Shown here: piece after piece, positions 6,327 to 13,225 of the stretch | How the letters are laid out: each line of letters starts with the position of its first letter | How positions within the stretch are numbered: the stretch's first letter is position 1 | Assembly: GCA_030743915.1 (NCBI GenBank) | Contig: JASLRP010000041.1 | Coordinates: forward strand, 1 to 13,225 | Source: SAR202 cluster bacterium | GTDB taxonomy: Bacteria; Chloroflexota; Dehalococcoidia; Lucifugimonadales; UBA1123 | Direction: 5' to 3' | DNA: 13,225 nucleotides | Made by a program: the position numbers and the translations under genes | The notes under the pieces: generated by a model | What the model was told of the DNA's origin: nothing | Seen by the model: only the letters and a program-made list of their open reading frames with translations | Databases searched by the model: none

Positions 6327-6363
6327 CGGGGCGTTCCGTTTGGCACAGACAGGGTAGAAACAT

Positions 6364-9300
6364 ATGGCAAATGAGCGAATTCAGAGGCGCGTTGAGCGTC
6401 TCCTGGACCGAATCGACACGGCAGAAGCGTCGGACAACTGGCAGGAAGTTGTATATCTGGCACGGGATGTGCTGGCCGTCGATGAAGAAAACCGAGAGGC
6501 CCTCGCCTATCTGCAAGCCGCCGAACGCAATCTGGGACATTCTTCCGAAGCTGAAGATGATTCGTTTGACGCTGAAAACATTGAACCGTCGGTCGCGCCA
6601 CCATTTGTTGATTCGACTCAACCCACTTCCTTTGCCGATGATCGTTATCAGGTGAAGCGATTCCTCGGTGAGGGCGGGAAGAAGATAGTCTATCTCGCTC
6701 AGGACACCCTGCTTGATCGAGACGTGGCGTTTGCGCTGATAAAGACCGACGGGTTGGATGAAGTGTCCCGAACACGCATATCCCGCGAGGCTCAGGCGAT
6801 GGGTCGGCTCGGCTCTCACCCTCACATCGTTACGGTCTTCGATCTGGGAGACCATGAAGGCCAGCCTTTCATGGTGGTCGAACTTCTGGGCGGCGGCGAC
6901 GTCGAGGGCGTTCTTGAAGACGCCGATGGCGAAAGGCTGCCTCTTGAGCAGGCCATCTCCATTGCCATCGAAACCTGCCGAGGTTTGGAGTTTGCCCACT
7001 CGCGAGGCATCATACATCGCGATCTCAAACCCGGAAACGTTTGGCTGACCGACGATGGGGTCGCCAAGATAGGTGATTTTGGACTGGCCGTTTCGCTGGA
7101 TCGCTCCCGACTGACCGCTGAAGGCATGATGGTGGGCACCGTCTCATATATGCCTCCAGAGCAGGCGATGGGTGGCGAGGTCACGCCGAGGGCAGACTTG
7201 TACTCATTGGGAGCCATGCTCTACGAGATGGTCTGCGGTCGCCCTCCGTTCCTGGGAGACGACAACATAGCGATTATCGGCCAGCACATCAACACCCCTC
7301 CCGTGGCTCCGACATGGCACAATTCCCAATGCCCTCCTGCCCTCGAAACTCTCATCATGCGGCTGTTAGAAAAGGACGTATCCAAGCGGCCTGAGTCTGC
7401 TGGCGAAGCGCTGAACATCCTGGAGTCCATCAACGTGGACCATGCGCCGACGCTAACAGAACCCTCAATCGAGTCGCCTGCCCAGCCTGAGGGACAGAAC
7501 CCTATATACCGCCACACATTCGTCGGTCGCGAGGTCGAGGTCAGGCAACTTCAGATCGCCTTCGACTCCACCTTGTCAGGCGAAGGTTCGCTGGTGATGG
7601 TGGTGGGAGAGCCGGGCATCGGGAAGACAACTATCACCGAACAACTTGCTACATATGTGACCCTCAGAGGCGGCAAGACTCTGGTGGGCCATTGTTACGA
7701 AGAAGGCTCCCTCTCTCTGCCATACCTTCCCTTTGTCGAGGCCATGCGCTCCTATGTTTTGGAGCGAGACACTGAAGACCTGAAGCGCGAGCTTGGTTCA
7801 GGCGCGACGGACGTGGCCCGCATCGTGTCGGAAATTCGGGACAGGGTGGACATCGAGCCTCGGGAGTCCGGAGACGCTGAGCAGGACCACTACCGCCTGC
7901 TTCAGGGCGTAACCGACTTTCTCAGGAACGCATCCAGCGTCCAACCCCTGCTCATTGTGCTGGAAGACCTTCACGATGCCGACCGTGGGACGCTGGACAT
8001 GCTGGCCCACATCTCCCGAAACCAGAGCGGGGCGCGGCTGATGATCGTTGGGACTTACCGAGATGTGGAGGTGGATAGATCGCATCCGTTATCAGGCACG
8101 CTGGCCGACCTCCGCAGGCTTTCCAACTTCAGCCGTGTGTTGCTTCGTGGACTCAGCGCCGACGAAGTCCAGCGGATGCTATCGTTAGTTGCCGAACAGG
8201 ATGTCCCCTGGGGACTCTCGGAAGCCGTCCATCGGCAGACAGAGGGCAACCCTCTGTTCGTTCAGGAGGTCGTCCGCTACCTTGTCGAAGAAGGTCTGAT
8301 CGCTCGAGAGGGTGGCCAATGGCAAAACTCCGGCGACATATCCCTGACCATGAGCATTCCGGAAGGGCTGAGAGATGTCATCGGCAAGCGTCTGTCCAGG
8401 CTCAGCGATGAGTGCAATCGCGTGTTGAGCGTCGCGGCTGTGATCGGTCGCGAGTTTCGGATGGACGTATTGGGACAGGTCGCGGACGTGTCAGAGGACG
8501 AGTTGTTCTCGACGTTGGAGGAGGCTCAGGGAGCCGCAGTGATCGAGGAGCGAAGCTCTGCGGGCGGCATTGTGTCGTTCTGGTTCACCCATGCCTTCTT
8601 CCGTCAGACGCTTTATGAGGAGACCTTTACCCCTCGGCGTATACGATTACACCGTCAGGTAGGCGAAGCGCTGGAGGATGTTTACTCGTCCCGACTTGCC
8701 GAGCACGCATCCGAGATGGCGGAGCATTTTTCCAACTCCTCTGACGCGGAGGGTTTGAGGAAGGCTCTTGCATACGGAGAGATGGCTGCGGATCGTGCGA
8801 TGTCGGTGTATGCCTATGGCGAGGCAGCGAGACTTTTGGAACAGGCGACCGAAGTCCAAGATGTTCTAGATCCCGACGATGTCAAAAAACGTTGCGAGTT
8901 GCTCTTGTCTCTGGGCTCGGCAATGATGCCTCTCGGACAACCTCGTAGAGTGTTGGAATCGGTAGCTCCGGAGGCTTTGGAAATAGCAGAATCTCTGGAT
9001 GAATCTGATCTGGCATCAAGAGTATGCAAGCAAGCCCTAGAGGCTCTCAATAGCTATGGAGCGGCAACAATTTTCGGTTCTGATGACGCCCGTCGTTGGG
9101 CCGAACGTTCGGATAAGTACGCTATCGATGGATCAGCTGACCGTGTCCATGCAGATCTCGCTTTGGCGCGAATATGCCACCAGCAGGGTAATTTCGTCGA
9201 AGCAAATTCCTACGTCCGCCGTGCCTTAGCGACAGCTCAGTCAGTGGGACAACCCGACGTTCTTTTTCAGGCCACATTTGAGGCTATTACCTCTGCGGGC

Positions 9301-10269
9301 AGTTCTCTCCGATTCGATGAACGTTTGGGCTTGGCGAAAGATTTTACGCAGCGATCTCGCCATGGCGTTACCGTTCGAAATCAGGCTGAGGTGCTCTGGC
9401 ACAGCATCCAGACATATTTGGATAACGGGTTTCGTGATCGTGCGGAATCCCTCTATCGTGAAGCCCTCGAACTTTCGGAACGCACAGGCGATGGTTATCT
9501 TCTTCTCCACAAATATCTTTATGCGAATCATCTGGCGGTAATCGACGGTGAAACAGAGCGGGCAATTGATGCAGGTGAGCAGATGATTGCCATCAGCGAG
9601 GAACTGGGCGCTCCGGTCGCCGGCTTGCAATTTTCATCAGTTAGCACACGCCGGCCTCTACTTTATCTGGGAAGACCGGCAACTATTGTGGAGACGGCTT
9701 CGCTAACCACTGAGCAAAACCAAAAAGATACGATGGCAATTATGCAACCCCTAATTAATCTGGCGCTGGGTTTCGCACATATGGGAAGGAGCGCCGAAGC
9801 TAATGAGGCTCTGAACCGGATCATGCCCGTTTTCGATTTGGGCTCACCAGGTGATGCTGCGCCGATCGCATATGTTGTGCCCATGCTGGAGGCTGCGACA
9901 CTCAGTGGCAACAAAGCAGCTAGCAAGTCTCTTGCAAGCTGGACGTCCGCAGTGTCTCATCTGGTGATTGGCCATACATCTATGACGTGTGTGGCTCGGC
10001 AACTGGGCGCAGCGGCAGTTCTTCTTGACGACCAAACGAAGGCGCGAGAGTATTACGAACTGGCGCTGGAAGTAACTGCGAAGATACGGTTCCGACCGGA
10101 GATGGCCCTGACGCGCCTCCAGCTAGCAGAACTTTTATTGGAGCATTACCCGGACGAACGAGCCGAGGCGATACAGCACCTCGACCTCGCCATTCCCGAG
10201 TTCAGGGACATGAAGATGCAGCCCTCTCTGGAACGTGCCCTCAGCCATCGGGATATCCTGAAGGCGTAA
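6364..10269 (+). CDS. Serine/threonine protein kinase - AAA ATPase - TPR-like signalling protein
   Basis: This 1301-residue cytoplasmic protein has four parts. Residues 1-60 form a short helical TPR-like hairpin (DNWQEVVYLARDVL). Residues 95-350 are a Hanks-type kinase: glycine loop LGEGGKKIVYLA (101-112), probable ATP lysine Lys127 in VAFALIK, HRDLKPGN (Asp220, Asn225) and DFG at 238-240, so it looks active. Residues 386-600 are an AAA_16-type ATPase with Walker A GEPGIGKT (415-422, Lys421) and Walker B LLIVLED (529-535). The remainder is helical with TPR-like repeats, and no HTH or cyclase output domain ends the chain. The layout resembles PknK/MalT-like large regulators: the ATPase-TPR half probably senses a ligand or partner and the kinase signals. 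The ATG follows a weak AGGG box and matches the start of the paralogue at 11598. Base composition falls toward the 3' half (about 52% GC over 9541-9780, against 60% over 7201-7260). Confidence 0.92.
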   Translation: MANERIQRRVERLLDRIDTAEASDNWQEVVYLARDVLAVDEENREALAYLQAAERNLGHSSEAEDDSFDAENIEPSVAPPFVDSTQPTSFADDRYQVKRFLGEGGKKIVYLAQDTLLDRDVAFALIKTDGLDEVSRTRISREAQAMGRLGSHPHIVTVFDLGDHEGQPFMVVELLGGGDVEGVLEDADGERLPLEQAISIAIETCRGLEFAHSRGIIHRDLKPGNVWLTDDGVAKIGDFGLAVSLDRSRLTAEGMMVGTVSYMPPEQAMGGEVTPRADLYSLGAMLYEMVCGRPPFLGDDNIAIIGQHINTPPVAPTWHNSQCPPALETLIMRLLEKDVSKRPESAGEALNILESINVDHAPTLTEPSIESPAQPEGQNPIYRHTFVGREVEVRQLQIAFDSTLSGEGSLVMVVGEPGIGKTTITEQLATYVTLRGGKTLVGHCYEEGSLSLPYLPFVEAMRSYVLERDTEDLKRELGSGATDVARIVSEIRDRVDIEPRESGDAEQDHYRLLQGVTDFLRNASSVQPLLIVLEDLHDADRGTLDMLAHISRNQSGARLMIVGTYRDVEVDRSHPLSGTLADLRRLSNFSRVLLRGLSADEVQRMLSLVAEQDVPWGLSEAVHRQTEGNPLFVQEVVRYLVEEGLIAREGGQWQNSGDISLTMSIPEGLRDVIGKRLSRLSDECNRVLSVAAVIGREFRMDVLGQVADVSEDELFSTLEEAQGAAVIEERSSAGGIVSFWFTHAFFRQTLYEETFTPRRIRLHRQVGEALEDVYSSRLAEHASEMAEHFSNSSDAEGLRKALAYGEMAADRAMSVYAYGEAARLLEQATEVQDVLDPDDVKKRCELLLSLGSAMMPLGQPRRVLESVAPEALEIAESLDESDLASRVCKQALEALNSYGAATIFGSDDARRWAERSDKYAIDGSADRVHADLALARICHQQGNFVEANSYVRRALATAQSVGQPDVLFQATFEAITSAGSSLRFDERLGLAKDFTQRSRHGVTVRNQAEVLWHSIQTYLDNGFRDRAESLYREALELSERTGDGYLLLHKYLYANHLAVIDGETERAIDAGEQMIAISEELGAPVAGLQFSSVSTRRPLLYLGRPATIVETASLTTEQNQKDTMAIMQPLINLALGFAHMGRSAEANEALNRIMPVFDLGSPGDAAPIAYVVPMLEAATLSGNKAASKSLASWTSAVSHLVIGHTSMTCVARQLGAAAVLLDDQTKAREYYELALEVTAKIRFRPEMALTRLQLAELLLEHYPDERAEAIQHLDLAIPEFRDMKMQPSLERALSHRDILKA

Positions 10270-10324
10270 CCTATTTCTTGAGTTCAGCTGAGGCTGATGG
10301 ACAGGACTGGGCTGTGTGAACGGA

Positions 10325-11377
10325 TCACTCGCCGCGCAGTCGCCTGATCTCGTCTTCCAACTCGGCGATGCGGGCCGACAGGGCCTGATCCGAGTCCGAT
10401 GAAGCGGGGCCGTTTGCGACTGTCGGCCCTCCACCAAAAGTCATTTCCTCGACGACCCGTCGGGGGCGGCTGTCCAGCGCCAGTCGGGTTACGTCCGGTC
10501 GGGCGTAGTGGCCCACCGAGTCCATGCGCAGCTTTCGACGGGTGATGGCGTTCAGGTCCAGGTCGGCAACTACCATCCCCTCGCCCTCGATAATCGGGTC
10601 GGCAAGATGCCGCCCGTCGGGGCCAACAATGGCGGTGAAGGAGGTATCCGGGGCCAGTTTTTCTCTGAGTTCCGGGTCTGGACATAGCTCGTTCAGTTGG
10701 TCGGCATCCAGCCAGCCTGTAGCGTTGACAACGAAACACGCCGACTCCAGAGCGTGGTGGCGAATGGTCACTTCCACCTCCTCGGCGAACCCGGAGCGGC
10801 CAACGTAACCGGGGAAGTGAGAGCAGTGTATCTCCTCGCCCTGGGCCATGAGCGCATACCGGCTCAGGGGCATGTAGTGTTCCCAGCAGATCAAAGGGCC
10901 GACCCGACCGACGGCGGTGTCTACCACCTTCAGGTCCGAGCCGTCTCCCCAACCCCAGACTATCCGCTCCTGGTAGGTCGGCATCAGCTTTCGACGCTTG
11001 ACGGCCAGCGAGCCATCGGCGTCGAAGACGACCTGAGTGTTGTACAGGCTGCCGCCGTCTCGCTCATTCACTCCCAGCACAACCACCATGCCTGCCGATG
11101 CCGCTGCAGCTCCCACGGCGTGGGTTACAGGCCCCGGAATATCCACCGACTCCTCGAATAGCCGAAGGTGCTGGTCGCCGATGGTGGCGGGAGGCTGCCA
11201 GCTGGCAAAGTATGGATAGTTAGGGATAAATGTCTCAGGGAACACCAGTATCTCAACACCCCGTTGTTCTGCGTCGCGTATGGCGTCGAGGACTTTCTGC
11301 GTGCTTCCGTCGCGGTCGAACAATACCGGTTTGAGTTGGACTGCGCCCGCTCGAACGGTTTTACGCCTGTTAGCCAT
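10325..11377 (-). CDS. Nitrilase (carbon-nitrogen hydrolase family)
   Basis: The 350-residue product is a branch 1 nitrilase, which hydrolyses an organic nitrile to a carboxylic acid and ammonia. The catalytic set is complete: Glu48 in LVFPETFIPNYPYF, Lys130 in RRKLMPTYQERIVW, Glu137, and Cys164 in GPLICWEHYMPL. CWEH and the KLMPTYQERIVWGWGDGS segment fit true nitrilases (including cyanide-hydratase-like members) better than amidases or N-carbamoylases. Substrate preference is unknown. The final 25 residues form a short charged coiled coil (ARIAELEDEIRRLRGE), perhaps aiding the oligomeric spirals of this family. The ATG at 11377 is chosen because AGGGAGG lies 5 bases upstream and the family core starts at once; a longer open frame to 11524 adds 49 unrelated residues. 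It is convergent with the first kinase gene and divergent from the second. The product would be a carboxylic acid, but a link to the CoA-transferase is not shown. Confidence 0.94.
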   Translation of the reverse strand: MANRRKTVRAGAVQLKPVLFDRDGSTQKVLDAIRDAEQRGVEILVFPETFIPNYPYFASWQPPATIGDQHLRLFEESVDIPGPVTHAVGAAAASAGMVVVLGVNERDGGSLYNTQVVFDADGSLAVKRRKLMPTYQERIVWGWGDGSDLKVVDTAVGRVGPLICWEHYMPLSRYALMAQGEEIHCSHFPGYVGRSGFAEEVEVTIRHHALESACFVVNATGWLDADQLNELCPDPELREKLAPDTSFTAIVGPDGRHLADPIIEGEGMVVADLDLNAITRRKLRMDSVGHYARPDVTRLALDSRPRRVVEEMTFGGGPTVANGPASSDSDQALSARIAELEDEIRRLRGE

Positions 11378-11382
11378 CGAGA

Positions 11383-11389
11383 CCTCCCT
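11383..11389 (-). promoter_or_regulatory. Ribosome-binding site deciding the nitrilase start
   Basis: The minus strand reads AGGGAGG, 5 bases before the ATG at 11377. This near-consensus site rules in favour of that ATG over the upstream in-frame start at 11524. Confidence 0.75.
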
Positions 11390-11438
11390 GGATTTTGATT
11401 GTCGCATTGATGAATTCAAGATTAGTAGGCTGAGAATG

Positions 11439-11467
11439 ACATTACGACCACACGCCGAGGTTGTCAA
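11439..11467 (-). promoter_or_regulatory. Possible promoter of the nitrilase gene
   Basis: A perfect TTGACA (11467-11462 on the minus strand) is followed after 17 bases by TAATGT (11444-11439), a weak -10 with three of six bases. The predicted leader is about 55 bases. The -35 is strong and correctly placed; the -10 limits confidence. Confidence 0.4.
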
Positions 11468-11548
11468 TCCACATCCGATAGTCTCGATTTGAGCCACCAG
11501 CGCCGACCACGTAACCGAGACCACCGGCCGGACTGCGCCCGCTCAATT

Positions 11549-11562
11549 CTGATGATAGAATC
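11549..11562 (+). promoter_or_regulatory. Extended -10 promoter of the second kinase-ATPase gene
   Basis: CTGATGATAGAATC matches the promoter of the first kinase gene exactly and contains TGA-TAGAAT (11553-11561). The -35 region (around 11533-11539) has no recognisable TTGACA, unlike the first copy, so this promoter should depend on the extended -10 or an activator. A second shared block, CAGACAGGGTAGA (11580-11592; 6346-6357 region in copy one), precedes the ATG and includes the weak AGGG ribosome-binding site. Confidence 0.55.
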
Positions 11563-11597
11563 AGGGCGTTTCAGCCGGTCAGACAGGGTAGAGTTAT

Positions 11598-13225
11598 ATG
11601 GTGAATGAGCGAATTCAAAGGCGTATCGAGCGCCTCTTGGACCAGATTGACACGGCAGAGGCGTCCAGCGATTGGCAGGAGGTCGTCAACCTGGCTCGGG
11701 ACGTTCTGGCTATCGACGAAGAAAACCGAGAAGCTCTCGCCTATCTTCAGACCGCGGAGCGTCGGCTCGGTAATCAATCTGGTTTGGAAGGCGATTCTCC
11801 GCCGAGTGGAGCAGTTGCGGCAGCCGCTGCGCCTCCGACTAATGATTCTGCCCAGCCCGCGTCCTTCTCTGACGGTCGATACCAGGTGACGCGATTTCTT
11901 GGCGAGGGCGGGAAGAAGATGGTCTATCTCGCTCAAGATACCCTCCTGGATAGAGATGTGGCCTTCGCGCTCATCAAGACCGACGGACTGGACGATGTGT
12001 CCCGCACTCGCATATCCCGCGAGGCTCAGGCTATGGGGCGTCTGGGCTCCCATCCCCACATCGTCACAGTGTTCGATCTGGGAGAGCACGAGAATCAACC
12101 CTTCATGGTCGTCGAACTTCTGGGTGGCGGCGACGTCGAGGGTGTTCTGGAAGACGCCGAGGGCGGAAAGCTCTCCCTTGAGCAGGCCATCTCCATAGCC
12201 ATCGAGACCTGTCGAGGCCTGGAATTTGCCCACTCGCGCGGCATCATCCATCGCGATCTCAAGCCTGGTAACGTATGGCTCACTGAAGATGGCATCGCCA
12301 AGATCGGAGACTTCGGTCTAGCGGTCGCGATGGACCGCTCCCGCCTGACCGCCGAGGGCATGATGGTGGGCACCGTCTCCTACATGCCTCCAGAACAGGC
12401 GATGGGAGGCGAGGTTACGCCTCGCGCAGACCTGTACTCGCTGGGTGCGATGCTCTATGAGATGGTCTGCGGCCGGCCTCCCTTCCTGGGAGATGACAAC
12501 ATAGCGATCATTGGTCAGCACATCAACACCCCACCTGTGGCCCCGACATGGCATCGAAGTGACTGCCCACGACCCCTGGAAGCCCTGATCATGCGCCTGC
12601 TGTCGAAAGACCCGTCGGAGAGGCCAGAGTCTGCGTCCGACGTTCTGGCCGCTCTGGAAGCCGTTGATGTGTCCCCCTCAGATCAGAGCATCACTGAACC
12701 TGAGGTGGCGGTGAACGTTCTGGACTCGCTGGCAGGCGACGTGTTCGTAGGCCGTCAGCGTGAGATGGACGACCTCAAAGCCGCTCTGGAGGATGCTCTG
12801 GGAGGTCGAGGCCGCATGGTCACGCTCGTCGGAGAGCCGGGCATCGGCAAAACCCGCACCGCTCAGGAACTTGCGACTTATGCAGGACTCCGAGGCGCAC
12901 AGGTGCTGTGGGGACGGTGTTACGAGGAACAGGGCGTTCCGCCCTACTGGCCGTGGGTGCAGGCCATCCGAAGCTATGTCCGAGAACGCGACCCCGATCA
13001 GCTGAGCGCTGAGATGGGTTCCGGCGCTGGCGCTATTGCAGAGATCGTTTCTGATGTTCAAGATCGGCTCCCCGGACTGTCCAGTCCACCGCAGATGGAC
13101 AGTCCTGAGGCCGCAAGATTCAGACTGTTCGACTCGATCACCACATTCCTTAAAGCAGCCAGTCAGAGTCAGCCGATGGTGATGATCCTCGATGACCTGC
13201 ACTGGTCAGACCAGCCATCGTTGGC
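11598..13225 (+). CDS. Serine/threonine protein kinase - AAA ATPase, paralogue of the 6364 gene (3' partial)
   Basis: The frame is open from the ATG at 11598 to the window end (542 codons), so the C-terminus lies outside. Residues 1-60 again form a helical hairpin (SDWQEVVNLARDVL). An Ala/Pro/Ser-rich linker precedes the kinase at 95-350: LGEGGKKMVYLA, VAFALIK, HRDLKPGN with Asp220 at the same number as in the first gene, and DFG. The AAA domain has Walker A GEPGIGKT (412-419) and a Walker B-like MVMILDDLHWSD (Asp532), close to the usual AAA_16 D-D-L-H-W form; the first copy has LHDAD there. By eye, the kinase core differs at about 13 of 211 positions from the first protein, whereas after about residue 306 similarity drops to roughly half. 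The role should be the same type of signalling with a different sensing half. It is divergent from the nitrilase. Confidence 0.9.
   Translation, partial: MVNERIQRRIERLLDQIDTAEASSDWQEVVNLARDVLAIDEENREALAYLQTAERRLGNQSGLEGDSPPSGAVAAAAAPPTNDSAQPASFSDGRYQVTRFLGEGGKKMVYLAQDTLLDRDVAFALIKTDGLDDVSRTRISREAQAMGRLGSHPHIVTVFDLGEHENQPFMVVELLGGGDVEGVLEDAEGGKLSLEQAISIAIETCRGLEFAHSRGIIHRDLKPGNVWLTEDGIAKIGDFGLAVAMDRSRLTAEGMMVGTVSYMPPEQAMGGEVTPRADLYSLGAMLYEMVCGRPPFLGDDNIAIIGQHINTPPVAPTWHRSDCPRPLEALIMRLLSKDPSERPESASDVLAALEAVDVSPSDQSITEPEVAVNVLDSLAGDVFVGRQREMDDLKAALEDALGGRGRMVTLVGEPGIGKTRTAQELATYAGLRGAQVLWGRCYEEQGVPPYWPWVQAIRSYVRERDPDQLSAEMGSGAGAIAEIVSDVQDRLPGLSSPPQMDSPEAARFRLFDSITTFLKAASQSQPMVMILDDLHWSDQPSL

Noticed and set aside
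6016..7017. 333-codon minus-strand frame across the CoA-transferase end and kinase start
   Set aside because: It spans two real plus-strand genes and their promoter. The similar frame at 11571-12251 exists only because the two kinase genes are paralogous.
10284..10297. Small hairpin TCAGC-TGAG-GCTGA between the convergent kinase and nitrilase genes
   Set aside because: Only five base pairs and no T-run on either side, so it is not a convincing terminator.
10284..10952. 222-codon minus-strand frame within the nitrilase
   Set aside because: It is in another frame of the same strand as the nitrilase, whose catalytic motifs are intact.
11378..11524. 49-codon N-terminal extension of the nitrilase
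   Set aside because: The extension has no family similarity, overlaps the promoter region, and the downstream ATG has a near-perfect ribosome-binding site.

Overview
The window looks like a chromosomal segment of an uncultured, free-living bacterium with fairly high GC. Most genes are near 60% GC by hand count. The mix of genes points loosely to Chloroflexota (for example SAR202- or Dehalococcoidia-like lineages): a CaiB/BaiF-type CoA-transferase, long kinase-ATPase-TPR proteins, an ABATE/CGNR regulator, a nitrilase and a surface beta-helix protein. That placement is an inference; no marker gene is present.

Layout. (1) Positions 1-1371, plus strand: the 3' part of a right-handed beta-helix (choice-of-anchor Q type) surface protein with a C-terminal sorting tail; its reading frame is open through the left edge. 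(2) About 1379-3020: a lower-GC accessory patch, 42-43% GC in the two 120-base samples counted. It holds a leftward two-gene cassette: a small ADP-ribosyltransferase-like (HYD1-type) toxin domain frame broken by one in-frame amber codon, then an overlapping 180-residue gene of unknown function that could be its immunity or antitoxin partner. Upstream lie a small leftward ORF, a palindromic operator candidate between two divergent promoter-like sequences, and a leader with several inverted repeats. (3) 3039-3674: an ABATE/CGNR zinc-finger transcription regulator followed by a terminator-like hairpin. (4) 3826-6222: a tandem (two-domain) class III CoA-transferase with its own clear promoter. (5) 6364-10269: a 1301-residue serine/threonine kinase with AAA ATPase and TPR-like C-terminus. 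(6) 10325-11377, minus strand: a nitrilase with an intact Glu-Lys-Cys triad. (7) 11598 to the right edge: a second kinase-AAA protein, paralogous to the first and cut by the window end.

How the parts relate. The two kinase-ATPase genes share their leader, their start region and a nearly identical kinase domain, but diverge sharply from the end of the kinase onward. They therefore look like duplicated signalling proteins with similar outputs and different sensing halves. The nitrilase between them is convergent with the first and divergent from the second. The CoA-transferase and nitrilase suggest breakdown of carboxylic acids and nitriles, but nothing links them into one operon. The least ordinary part is the patch between 1379 and 3020, which resembles a decayed or recoded toxin-immunity cassette beside a densely regulated intergenic region.
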